DNA of 18,334 bases from CAXXOK01 sp036759125 (lineage in GTDB: Bacteria; Bacillota; Clostridia; Christensenellales; Aristaeellaceae), in contig DAIOVG010000034.1 of assembly GCA_036759125.1 (NCBI GenBank), positions 1 to 18,334 of the forward strand. Direction: 5' to 3'. A program made the position numbers and the translations under genes. Positions 7,401-14,653 of this stretch are shown piece by piece. Positions within the stretch are counted from its first letter, which is position 1; the number at the start of each line of letters is the position of its first letter. The notes beneath the pieces are model-generated. The model saw only the letters and a list, made by a program, of their open reading frames with translations, made no database searches and was not told the origin of the DNA.

Positions 7401-8135
7401 TTAGTTGCTCATGCTACCCTCTGCGGCCGGCTCGGTTGTGTCCTGGGTCATGTCGTCTGCACTGTCGTCATTCGTCTGGTCGCTGTTGACCACATATACA
7501 ATCTGGATACCGCGCCCGTGGTTGCCGTTGTAAACGTAAACCTGGGCGTTTTCATCGTTCATAAGCTCCTGGAATTTTTCAACGCGCTGGGCGGAGCGCA
7601 CCTGCCGCGCAAAATCGGATGCGTTGGAACGTACCTGCTGGAATACCGAGCGGAAGACGATTTTCGCGTCCGGTGCGAGATCCTGCTGGTTGAGGAAGGA
7701 ACGGTACATCGTCAGCGCGTTGCTTTCCGATTCGGCAACCGCCGCATAGGCGTCGGCCAGGGTATCGGGTACGGTCACGGAAGCGTCGTTCACGGGAATG
7801 GCTACGCCGTTGGCCTTGAGGAGCATCTCCAACAGCACAATCTGGGTATCCATATCGATCTTTGCAAGGCTGCGGCTGTCGGGAAACGCTTCAGTGAAAG
7901 CGCTATAGGCGGACTGACGCTCGTACGCGTCTTTCATCGCCATGGTCAGCATTTCATCCAGAGTATAAACAGGCTCGGATGCCACTGTGCTTTCGTCCGC
8001 CGCTGCGGTTTCATCGACAGGCGGGGTGGTTTCGGTTGTTCCGGCGGGGCTGGTGCTCTGGGCTGTCGCCAGCGCGGCGGCAGAAAGGATCATCGCCACG
8101 GCCAGAATGATGGACAGGGTTTTCTTCCAATTCAT
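7401..8135 (-). CDS. Exported ferritin-like (DUF2202-type) protein with apparently lost metal ligands
   Basis: About 244 residues. Signal peptide MNWKKTLSIILAVAMILSAAALATAQ, a Thr/Ala/Glu-rich linker (to about residue 55), then two long helical segments. The pattern LDEMLTMAMKDAYERQSAYSAF, later LLEMLLKANGVAIP, and AVAESESNALTMYRSFL resembles DUF2202-like ferritin-fold proteins of clostridia. Compared from memory, typical family members have a D-E-Y glutamate, an E-x-x-H in the second helix and another near the end. Here the matching places read D-A-Y, M-D-T-Q and S-N-A-S, so diiron binding is doubtful. The last 40 residues are acidic and low in complexity. The Met at 8135 is 9 nt from GAGG; Met 8141 and 8156 are possible but less likely. 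The fold assignment is tentative. Confidence 0.75.
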   Translation of the reverse strand: MNWKKTLSIILAVAMILSAAALATAQSTSPAGTTETTPPVDETAAADESTVASEPVYTLDEMLTMAMKDAYERQSAYSAFTEAFPDSRSLAKIDMDTQIVLLEMLLKANGVAIPVNDASVTVPDTLADAYAAVAESESNALTMYRSFLNQQDLAPDAKIVFRSVFQQVRSNASDFARQVRSAQRVEKFQELMNDENAQVYVYNGNHGRGIQIVYVVNSDQTNDDSADDMTQDTTEPAAEGSMSN

Positions 8136-8181
8136 GATCATGCACCTCACATTCATGTCGTTTGGGTTTTACCGTATGCAC

Positions 8182-8190
8182 ATTGTAGCA
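8182..8190 (-). promoter_or_regulatory. Candidate extended -10 of the ferritin-like gene
   Basis: On the minus strand TGC-TACAAT, about 47 bp before the ATG at 8135. The -35 region (AAAGTT at 17-bp spacing) is weak. Confidence 0.45.
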
Positions 8191-8254
8191 AGCAAATATG
8201 GACAAACTTTGATGGATTTTTAATCGGCCTGTAAATTGACCGTGAAGGAACATC

Positions 8255-8284
8255 AAACAAAAAGGACGGCACATTGTGCCGCCC
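8255..8284 (-). terminator. Intrinsic terminator of the deacetylase gene
   Basis: On the minus strand GGGCGGCAC-AAT-GTGCCGTCC (9-bp stem with one G-U pair) is followed by TTTTTGTTT. It lies 18 bp past the stop at 8303. Confidence 0.92.
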
Positions 8285-8302
8285 GTTGATGCAGTGCCTG
8301 CG

Positions 8303-9655
8303 TTACTGCTGGGGATACGTTTTAATGCCGAAGCCATCGTAATACGATACGTTAGGCTTGGGGGTTACGCCGTTGAGGTAAAGCATTTCATCCACCGTGG
8401 CGAACATGAACCCGCGCTCGGTCAGCGCTTTTAGAATATCGGGCAAGGCGCTAGCCGTTTTGGTTTTAATATCGTGATTGAGGAAGATATCGCCGTGCGC
8501 GGCATCGCGGATCACGCGGCTGGCGATCTGGGACGCGCTGTTGTCACCCGTATCGCTGCCGGATTTGTTCCAGCGGATCAGCGGCCAGCCGATCTGCCGG
8601 ATCACATAGGTTTTCAGGTCGCCGCCCGGCGGGCGCATCAGCTTGACCTCGGTGCCGAGCACGTCGCGGTAGAGCTGCTTTTGCGTGTCGTACTCAGCCA
8701 GCATTTCATCCTTGGGCTGGGTCCACGGGTTTATGTGCGTCATGGAGTGCGCCGCTACGGTATTGCCAAGCTCCGCCTCCAGGCGAACGACGTCGGGGAA
8801 CTTGTAAACCTGCTTGCCGACGCAGAAAAACGTAGCGGTTGCGCCGTACCGGGCCAGCGCGTCAACAATATTGATCGTTGTGCGCCCGGCGGGTCCGTCG
8901 TCAAACGTCAGTACGATCATCGGGCGCGAGGAATTGTCGGTCTGCTCCTGCGCCTGGACGGTCATCAGCGGCCGGTAATCGGGATAGGGCAGGATCAGAT
9001 TGACGATCTGCTTGTGCTCCGGGAGGATCGTTTCCAGGGCGAATGGCACGGTCAGCTGGCCCGGACCGGGCAGGAATGCAAGACGCGACAGCGCCTGTAC
9101 GGAGACCATCTCGGCGAGGGCCTCCTCGTTCCGTGCCTCGCCGGGGTAGCAATCGGACAAGAATGCCCGCGCGGCCTCGGATACCATGGCCCAGGCCTCG
9201 GCGTTATCGCCGAACACATCGTAAAGCGTCAGCGGCGCGCCCGAATTCATATTGTAGGTCTGCACGTCAAACAGCTTCGCAGCCGTTGCGGTGGGATAGA
9301 GCTCCGTTTTTTGTGATACATCCGGCAATACGGCGCGGCCGATGAGCAAAAAGCCGGCCCAGGCCGTGCCGGAAACGCGGTATGTCGCCGTCATTTCAAC
9401 ACTGCAATCGGTATAGGCGTCTACCAGATCCAGTATGGATTTTGCACTCTCGCGCAGCTTGCCGTTCACATTTTCGAGGATTGTGACAGGCAAATTCACC
9501 GAAACGTCTCCATGCAAAGCGGAGGCCCAGGTTTCGGTCTTGACGCTGATTTTGAGTTCATCAGGATACGGGTGCTCGTAAGGCTCGGCGGATGCCATCG
9601 AAAAAAGGATGAGCAGCGCGAGCAGGCAGGAAACCAGGCGGGCTGAAGTTTGCAA
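8303..9655 (-). CDS. Secreted polysaccharide deacetylase (NodB domain) with PdaC-like N-terminal domain
   Basis: 450 residues. A hydrophobic signal peptide, 1-23 (SMASA-E), precedes an N-terminal region, about 35-230, of the DUF4163/DUF3298 type; SGAPLTLYDVFGDNAEAW is its typical strand. The NodB homology domain follows at about 245-430: TFDDGP (250-255, catalytic Asp252, metal Asp253), HSMTH (303-307, metal His residues), RPPGG (341-345), the RWNKSGSD segment and LNHD (His394). All main catalytic motifs are intact. This domain order matches B. subtilis PdaC, which deacetylates peptidoglycan sugars; chitin or other glycan substrates are possible. The start is a TTG at 9655, with an in-frame TAG four codons upstream and AGGA about 10 nt away. 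It has its own promoter and terminator and is divergent from secA. Confidence 0.93.
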   Translation of the reverse strand: MQTSARLVSCLLALLILFSMASAEPYEHPYPDELKISVKTETWASALHGDVSVNLPVTILENVNGKLRESAKSILDLVDAYTDCSVEMTATYRVSGTAWAGFLLIGRAVLPDVSQKTELYPTATAAKLFDVQTYNMNSGAPLTLYDVFGDNAEAWAMVSEAARAFLSDCYPGEARNEEALAEMVSVQALSRLAFLPGPGQLTVPFALETILPEHKQIVNLILPYPDYRPLMTVQAQEQTDNSSRPMIVLTFDDGPAGRTTINIVDALARYGATATFFCVGKQVYKFPDVVRLEAELGNTVAAHSMTHINPWTQPKDEMLAEYDTQKQLYRDVLGTEVKLMRPPGGDLKTYVIRQIGWPLIRWNKSGSDTGDNSASQIASRVIRDAAHGDIFLNHDIKTKTASALPDILKALTERGFMFATVDEMLYLNGVTPKPNVSYYDGFGIKTYPQQ

Positions 9656-9691
9656 AAAATCACGTTCCTATATAATGAAATAATCAAAGCC

Positions 9692-9720
9692 AGTATGAAC
9701 CGGATGATGGGAAAAGTCAA
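9692..9720 (-). promoter_or_regulatory. Promoter of the deacetylase gene
   Basis: On the minus strand TTGACT (9715-9720), 17-bp spacer, CATACT (9692-9697). It lies about 37 bp before the TTG start. Its -35 element faces the secA -35 element, with 42 bp between them. Confidence 0.55.
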
Positions 9721-9762
9721 CACCGTCGCTGTGTAAATCCTTCACCCTTTCGGGGCTGCTTG

Positions 9763-9792
9763 TTGTCATCGTCTCCGGAAACATGCTATAAT
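9763..9792 (+). promoter_or_regulatory. secA promoter
   Basis: TTGTCA (9763-9768), 18-bp spacer, TGC-TATAAT (9784-9792): a near-consensus sigma-A promoter with an extended -10. Transcription from near 9799 would leave a leader of about 78 nt before the TTG start at 9877. Confidence 0.8.
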
Positions 9793-9860
9793 TAAAAATG
9801 GTGTAAACTGCCGTTGTGAGCAGTGAAAACAGCACCGATACCGCGTGAAGCGCTTGTAAA

Positions 9861-9867
9861 AGGGGAG
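9861..9867 (+). promoter_or_regulatory. Ribosome binding site that sets the secA start
   Basis: AGGGGAG, 9 nt before TTG 9877. The alternative in-frame GTG at 9823 lacks a comparable site, so the TTG start is preferred. Confidence 0.75.
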
Positions 9868-9876
9868 AATAAGCCA

Positions 9877-12618
9877 TTGGCACTGACTGATATGCTCAAA
9901 AAGATGCTGGGGCAGTCCAACGAAGCCGAAGTGAAACGGCTTCGCAAGATTGCCGACCAGGTACTTGAAAAGGAAAAGGAATACGCCGCGCTGTCCGATA
10001 GCGCGCTGCGCAATAAAACCGGCGAGTTCAAGGCCTTGCTGCAAAACGGGAAAACGCTGGACGATATTCTGCCCGACGCCTTCGCGGCGTTCCGCGAAGC
10101 CGTATGGCGTGTGGATGAAAAGCGCCTGTTCCCCGTACAGATCGTCGGCGCGGTCTGCCTGCACCAGGGGCGCATCGCTGAGATGAAAACGGGCGAGGGC
10201 AAAACCCATACCGCAACCCTGGCCGCCTACCTGAACGCCCTCACGGGCCAGGGCGTGCACATCGTAACCGTGAACGATTACCTGGCCAAGTTCCAGGGTG
10301 AGTGGATGGGCAACATCTTCCGCTTTATGGGCATTTCGGTGGGCATCATCCTGCACGGACTGGACAACGCCCAGCGCCGCGCGGCCTACGCCTGCGATGT
10401 AACCTACGGCACCAATAATGAGATGGGCTTTGACTACCTGCGCGACAACATGGTCATCCGCGAACCGGATATGGTGCAGCGCGGGCATGTGTTCGCCATC
10501 GTGGACGAGGTTGACTCCATCCTTATCGACGAAGCCAGAACCCCGCTGATTATCTCCGGCAATGGCGACGATTCCTCCGATATGTACGAAAAAGCGGATC
10601 GCTTTGTCAGCCGCCTGAAGGTCGAGGACGACTATACCGTCGCCGAGAAGGAAAAGGCCGTCACCCTCACCGAGGAAGGGATCGAGAAGGCGCAGAAGCA
10701 TTTCGGCGTGGAGAACATTGCCGATCTGGATAATGCCGACCTGTACCACTATATTCTCAACGCCCTCAAAGCCCACGCCATGATGAAGCGGGACGTGGAC
10801 TATGTGGTGCAAAACGGCGAAGCCGTGATTGTGGACGAGTTTACCGGCCGCCTGATGATCGGGCGGCGCTATTCCGACGGCCTGCACCAGGCCATCGAAG
10901 CCAAGGAGCACGTGAAGGTCAACCGCGAGAGCAAGACCCTTGCGACCATCACGTTCCAGAACTACTTCCGCATGTACAAGAAGATCTCCGGCATGACCGG
11001 TACGGCCAAAACCGAAGAGGAAGAATTCCAGGGCATCTACAACCTGGACGTCGTGCAGATTCCCACCAACAAGCCCATGATCCGCAAGGACATGAACGAC
11101 GTTGTGTATAAAAACCAGAAGGCCAAGTTTACGGCCGCCGTGCAGGAGATTATCGCCCGTCACCAGACCGGGCAGCCCATCCTGGTCGGCACCGTGAACG
11201 TGGAAACCTCGGAGCTTGTCTCCACGCTGATCTCACGCCATGGCATCAAGCACGAGGTGCTCAACGCCAAGAACCACGAAAAAGAGGCCGAGATTGTAGC
11301 GCAGGCCGGCTCGGTAAACGCCGTGACCATCGCCACCAACATGGCAGGCCGCGGCACGGACATCCTGCTGGGCGGCAACCCTGACTTTCTGGCCCGCCGT
11401 AAAATGCGCCAGGACGGATTGCAGGAAGAGATCATCATGGAGGCCATCGGGCATAACGAGGACGTTGCCCCCGAGGTGCTCGCTGCCCGCAAAACCTATC
11501 AGGAGTATTTCCAGAGCTATAAAAAGGAAACCGACGCCGAGCACGAGCGCGTAATTGCGCTGGGCGGGCTGCACATCATCGGCACCGAGCGGCATGAAAG
11601 CCGCCGCATTGATAACCAGCTGCGCGGCCGTTCCGGCCGCCAGGGGGATCCGGGGTCCTCGCAGTTCTTCATCTCCCTGGAGGACGAGGTCATGCGACTG
11701 TTCGGCTCGGAGCGCATCGCGCCCATGGTAGAGCGCCTGGGCCTCAAGGATGATGAACCTCTGGAAGCGGGCATCCTGACCAAGCAGATTGAATCGGCCC
11801 AGAAACGCATTGAAGGGCGCAACTTTGATATCCGCAAGAACGTGCTGGAGTTCGACGACGTGATGAACAAGCAGCGCGAGCTGATTTATTCCCAGCGCGG
11901 CGATATTCTCAAGGGCGACAACATGCGCCAGACGATCATCGGCATGATTCACAACATGATCGACGCCACCGCCGAGCGCAACTTCACCGGTGACGGCATC
12001 TACGACTGGAGCATTGACGACGCCCGCGAATATCTGGAGAAGCTCTGCCTCAGGCCCGGCGACATCGATAAGCACAAGGAGTACTTAGAGACCGCCGACG
12101 AGCCCGACGAGTTTGCCGAGATGCTCAAAAAGGACGCCGAGGCGTTCTACGAAGAGCGGGAAGCAATGCTTACGGAGATGGGCATCGACATGCGCGAGTT
12201 TGAGCGTGTGGTGCTCCTCAACGCCATCGACCGCCACTGGATGGACCACATCGACGCCATGGACGACCTTCGCAACGGCATCGGCCTGCGCGCCTACGGC
12301 CAGCGCAATCCCGTGCAGGAATATAAAATGGAAAGCTATGATATGTTCAACGACATGGTTTTCCTCATTCGCGAGGATGCCCTGCGCAGGCTGTACCAAA
12401 GCCACGTGGAACGCCTGCCCGAACGCCGCAAGGCCGCCGATCCCGGCAAGCTGCAGGAGGGCTTTGCCGGCCGTAACCGCATCGCCGAAGGCGCCAAGGC
12501 CAAGCAGGGCGGCGCACCGGTCAGCAAAGATACCCCCGGCGCCGTGGGCCGCAACCAGCCCTGCCCGTGTGGCTCCGGTAAAAAATACAAGCACTGCTGC
12601 GGAAAATCGTCAGCCTGA
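9877..12618 (+). CDS. secA: Preprotein translocase ATPase SecA
   Basis: 913 residues from TTG 9877. SecA is the ATPase motor that drives unfolded preproteins through SecYEG. Motifs: Walker A MKTGEGKT (GEGKT at about 106-110), a DEVD-type Walker B in VDEVDSILIDEAR (about 210-213), TNMAGRGTDILLGGNP in the second nucleotide-binding fold, LHIIGTERHESRRIDNQLRG with its RGRSGRQGDPGSS continuation, and a C-terminal zinc/SecB-type tail CPCGSGKKYKHCC. Length is normal. An 18-residue in-frame extension to GTG 9823 (starting MKTAPIPRE) does not look like a SecA N-terminus and is rejected. The final codons (Ser-Ser-Ala-stop) fall in the left arm of a repeat element. It has a strong promoter, no T-tract terminator directly downstream, and precedes the prfB group, an order common in Bacillota. 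Confidence 0.98.
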   Translation: MALTDMLKKMLGQSNEAEVKRLRKIADQVLEKEKEYAALSDSALRNKTGEFKALLQNGKTLDDILPDAFAAFREAVWRVDEKRLFPVQIVGAVCLHQGRIAEMKTGEGKTHTATLAAYLNALTGQGVHIVTVNDYLAKFQGEWMGNIFRFMGISVGIILHGLDNAQRRAAYACDVTYGTNNEMGFDYLRDNMVIREPDMVQRGHVFAIVDEVDSILIDEARTPLIISGNGDDSSDMYEKADRFVSRLKVEDDYTVAEKEKAVTLTEEGIEKAQKHFGVENIADLDNADLYHYILNALKAHAMMKRDVDYVVQNGEAVIVDEFTGRLMIGRRYSDGLHQAIEAKEHVKVNRESKTLATITFQNYFRMYKKISGMTGTAKTEEEEFQGIYNLDVVQIPTNKPMIRKDMNDVVYKNQKAKFTAAVQEIIARHQTGQPILVGTVNVETSELVSTLISRHGIKHEVLNAKNHEKEAEIVAQAGSVNAVTIATNMAGRGTDILLGGNPDFLARRKMRQDGLQEEIIMEAIGHNEDVAPEVLAARKTYQEYFQSYKKETDAEHERVIALGGLHIIGTERHESRRIDNQLRGRSGRQGDPGSSQFFISLEDEVMRLFGSERIAPMVERLGLKDDEPLEAGILTKQIESAQKRIEGRNFDIRKNVLEFDDVMNKQRELIYSQRGDILKGDNMRQTIIGMIHNMIDATAERNFTGDGIYDWSIDDAREYLEKLCLRPGDIDKHKEYLETADEPDEFAEMLKKDAEAFYEEREAMLTEMGIDMREFERVVLLNAIDRHWMDHIDAMDDLRNGIGLRAYGQRNPVQEYKMESYDMFNDMVFLIREDALRRLYQSHVERLPERRKAADPGKLQEGFAGRNRIAEGAKAKQGGAPVSKDTPGAVGRNQPCPCGSGKKYKHCCGKSSA

Positions 12619-12740
12619 TGAAAACGCGCAATCTGCTTTGTCAGCTTCGGGATGGCAGGGGGCGTCATTTACGGGTTGAGTAAACTCCGCCCCTGCCACC
12701 CTCGCTTCCTCGCATCTCACACGTTTTGATCAGGCTGACG
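12608..12740. repeat. MITE-like unit with 21-bp terminal inverted repeats overlapping the secA stop
   Basis: The left end 12608-12628 (CGTCAGCCTGAT, then AAAACG) pairs with 12720-12740 read in reverse, with 2 mismatches in 21. The left arm contains the secA TGA stop (12616-12618). Inside lies a nested hairpin. No transposase reading frame is present, and no clear target duplication was identified. Confidence 0.55.
12654..12697. repeat. Nested hairpin 1 of the repeat block
   Basis: Outer arms GGCAGGGG (12654-12661) and CCCCTGCC (12690-12697); inner arms TTTAC (12668-12672) and GTAAA (12680-12684). Structure is symmetrical on both strands, with no T tract immediately after it. It could serve as a transcript end or RNA stabiliser for secA, which is inference. 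Confidence 0.7.
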
Positions 12741-12804
12741 GGCGACAAGGCAGGCTGAACTATCGCGTTACTTACAAAGGAAGTAAGCTCAGCCTTCGCC
12801 CGTC
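12737..12804. repeat. Nested hairpin 2 of the repeat block
   Basis: Outer arms GACGGGCGA (12737-12745) and TCGCCCGTC (12796-12804) are perfect over 9 bp; then, after a 6-nt bulge, AGGCTGA (12752-12758) pairs with TCAGCCT (12789-12795); an inner TTACTT/AAGTAA hairpin (12768-12786) closes it. The three-tier design parallels hairpin 1 although the bases differ. Confidence 0.7.
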
Positions 12805-13011
12805 TCGACGCCGCGCATCTCACACCTTTTGAGCCAGCAGACGGCTTGGGCATACGGCAAGGCTGCATGAGGTGAAAATGCGCAATCTGCTTTGCCCTCC
12901 CTGCCGCCTGGCATCTCAGGCTTTTTGATCAGATTGACAGTGAATTTCCACACGCAAATGAACGCTTTCTGAGTCGTCTGTGAGTATTATAAGCACAGAT
13001 AGAATCAAATG

Positions 13012-13041
13012 TTGAATCGTAGACAAGCGACATGATATGAA
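13012..13041 (+). promoter_or_regulatory. Candidate promoter of the GNAT-prfB-tsaD group
   Basis: TTGAAT (13012-13017), 18-bp spacer, TGA-TATGAA (13033-13041). It would give a very short leader before the ATG at 13060. A TATTAT at 12985 is an alternative -10 but has no matching -35. Confidence 0.4.
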
Positions 13042-13059
13042 ACAAATAACGAGGCACGT

Positions 13060-13524
13060 ATGGCGCACAACAGGAATGACGTTTCCATCCGCTTGATGGA
13101 GACCGGGGATTACGATCAGGTATATGCGCTTTGGCTGTCCACGCCCGGGATGGGGCTGAACTCGATTGACGATACCCGCGAGGGGATTGCCAGGTACCTG
13201 CGGCGCAACCCCGCGACCTGCTTTGTGGCGGATGCCGGGGGCGAGGTCGTCGGCGTGATTCTCTGCGGGCACGACGGGCGTCGCGGGCTGATACACCACA
13301 CCGCGGTGAAACCGGAGCTGCGCCGCAGGGGCGTGGGCAAAGCGCTTTGGGACGCGGCGGCCGCCGCCCTGCAACGCGAGGGCATCACCAAGGCGTGGCT
13401 CGTGGTGAAACGGGAAAACAATCTGGGCAACGCGTTTTGGGAACAGCTGGGCTTTGAAAACCGGCTGGACCTGACCTTCCGGGGCATTACCCTGGACGAA
13501 ACTTTGGTTCGAATCGACACGTAG
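13060..13524 (+). CDS. GNAT family N-acetyltransferase (single domain)
   Basis: 154 residues forming a complete small GNAT fold: an N-terminal VSIRLMETGDYDQVYALW, a central CFVADAGGEVVGVILCGHDG strand pair, the acetyl-CoA loop HHTAVKPELRRRGVGKALWDAA, and the closing VKRENNLGNAFWEQLGFENR. The layout is like YpeA-type acetyltransferases. The substrate is not readable from the sequence. GAGG lies 5 nt before the ATG. Its TAG stop overlaps the AGGAG that serves prfB 10 bp downstream, so translation of the two is tightly linked and co-transcription is almost certain. RimI-like roles are often suggested for GNATs near tsaD, but this protein lies two genes away and lacks anything that would prove such a role. 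Confidence 0.9.
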   Translation: MAHNRNDVSIRLMETGDYDQVYALWLSTPGMGLNSIDDTREGIARYLRRNPATCFVADAGGEVVGVILCGHDGRRGLIHHTAVKPELRRRGVGKALWDAAAAALQREGITKAWLVVKRENNLGNAFWEQLGFENRLDLTFRGITLDETLVRIDT

Positions 13525-13534
13525 GAGTGTATGT

Positions 13535-14632
13535 ATGATTGATATCGACAGCTATCGCCAGGCCCTGGAGGGCTTACGTGAAAGCGTGGAAAAATCCAGC
13601 GACGGCCTGCATTTACCGCAGCTGAAAGAGGAGCTTGACGAGCTCAAGGAAGAAATGAACGCCCCGGAGTTCTGGAACGATCTGGAGCGCTCCAAGCAGG
13701 TGAACAAGCGCATCAGCCAGATTGAGGAAAAGATCAACCACGTTGGCGATCTGATATCCAGGATGGACGACGTGGACGCGATGCTCATGCTGCTGGCCGA
13801 AGAGGCGGATGCCGAGATCGCCGCCGAGTGCGAAAAGGAGCTTGATACCCTGCAAAAGGACGCCGACGCGCTGGAGCTGGAAACGCTGATGCGCGGCGAG
13901 TACGACCACTGCAACTGCATTTTGAGCCTGCACGCGGGCGCGGGCGGCACCGAGGCGCAGGACTGGACACAGATGCTGTTCCGCATGTATACGCGCTATT
14001 GCGAGCGCATGGGCTTCAAGGTGACGATCAACGACCTGCTCGACGGCGACGAGGCGGGCATCAAGTCCGTGACCTTCGAGGTGGAGGGTGAAAACGCCTA
14101 CGGCTACCTGCGGTCCGAGCGCGGCGTACACCGCCTGGTGCGCATCAGCCCGTTTGATTCCAACGCCCGGCGCCATACCTCGTTCGCCTCGCTGGACGTG
14201 GCCCCCATCCTGCCGGAGGACGATACCTTTGAAGTGAACATGGAAGAGGTTCGCATCGATACCTACCGTGCCGGTGGCGCGGGCGGCCAGCACGTTAACC
14301 GCACGGATTCCGCCGTACGCATGACGCACATCCCCACCGGCATCGTAGCCCAGTGCCAAAACGAGCGCAGCCAGATACAGAACCGCGAGGTCTGCCTGCG
14401 CATCCTGAAGGGCCGCCTGATGGAACAGCGTATGCGCGAGAAGGAAGAGCAGATGGCCGATATCAAGGGCGAGCTCAAGAAGATCGAGTGGGGCAGCCAG
14501 ATTCGCAGCTATGTTTTCCAGCCCTATACCATGGTCAAGGATCACCGCACAGGCTTCGAGGTCGGCGGTGTGGACAGCGTGATGGACGGCAATATTTCCG
14601 GCTTCATCACGGCCTATTTGAAGATGATTTAA
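13535..14632 (+). CDS. prfB: Peptide chain release factor 2, without programmed frameshift
   Basis: 365 residues, normal length. RF2 reads UGA and UAA stops and triggers peptide release on the ribosome. The codon-recognition tripeptide SPF (205-207, in RISPFDSNARRHTSF) identifies RF2 rather than RF1; the catalytic GGQ is at 250-252 (RAGGAGGQHVNRTDSAVRMTHIPTGI). The N-terminal helical domain is complete, with the APEFWND element at 43-49. In many bacteria an in-frame UGA near codon 25 enforces autoregulatory +1 frameshifting; here codons 20-32 read straight through (KSSDGLHLPQLKE), so that control is absent. AGGAG lies 7-8 nt before the ATG. It sits in a probable operon with the GNAT gene upstream and the membrane protein and tsaD downstream. 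Confidence 0.98.
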   Translation: MIDIDSYRQALEGLRESVEKSSDGLHLPQLKEELDELKEEMNAPEFWNDLERSKQVNKRISQIEEKINHVGDLISRMDDVDAMLMLLAEEADAEIAAECEKELDTLQKDADALELETLMRGEYDHCNCILSLHAGAGGTEAQDWTQMLFRMYTRYCERMGFKVTINDLLDGDEAGIKSVTFEVEGENAYGYLRSERGVHRLVRISPFDSNARRHTSFASLDVAPILPEDDTFEVNMEEVRIDTYRAGGAGGQHVNRTDSAVRMTHIPTGIVAQCQNERSQIQNREVCLRILKGRLMEQRMREKEEQMADIKGELKKIEWGSQIRSYVFQPYTMVKDHRTGFEVGGVDSVMDGNISGFITAYLKMI

Positions 14633-14653
14633 GGAAAGGCGAAGGGAGCGGTT

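Larger units (their letters stand above)
12608..12940. repeat. Block of structured intergenic repeats (two left-type and three right-type arms with hairpins)
   Basis: No gene is visible between secA and 13060. A 30-bp right-type motif beginning cGCATCTCAC and ending near TGAC occurs three times: 12711-12740, 12814-12843 (25/30 identical to the first) and 12910-12939 (23/30). Starts are 103 and 96 bp apart. A 24-bp left-type motif ending GCGCAATCTGCTTTG occurs at 12617-12640 and 12871-12894 (22/24). The outermost 21 bp of the first unit (12608-12628) are an inverted copy of 12720-12740 (19/21). Each right-type motif follows a hairpin: 12654-12697, 12737-12804 and a weaker one near 12857-12895. 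This resembles a small non-autonomous (MITE-like) or REP-like family, partly decayed. Confidence 0.7.

Noticed and set aside
9823..9876. GTG-started 18-residue N-terminal extension of SecA
   Set aside because: No good ribosome binding site, and the encoded residues do not resemble a SecA N-terminus; TTG 9877 has a strong site at the right distance.
9793..9876. SecM-like arrest peptide or riboswitch in the secA leader
   Set aside because: The leader is only about 80 nt, with no separate small gene with a ribosome binding site and no strong stem; nothing supports such control.
9766..11163. 465-codon open frame on the minus strand within secA
   Set aside because: Antisense shadow of the conserved secA frame; GC-rich codon bias produces long opposite frames. 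The same holds for 11233-12075 and 13613-15202.
12619..12700. Classical intrinsic terminator directly after secA
   Set aside because: The hairpin at 12654-12697 is strong but is followed by ACCCTCGC, not a T tract.
12711..12939. Three 30-bp repeats at about 100-bp spacing resembling a short CRISPR array
   Set aside because: The repeats diverge by 5-7 bases in 30, the gaps are 66-73 bp and hold palindromes, and no cas gene is nearby.
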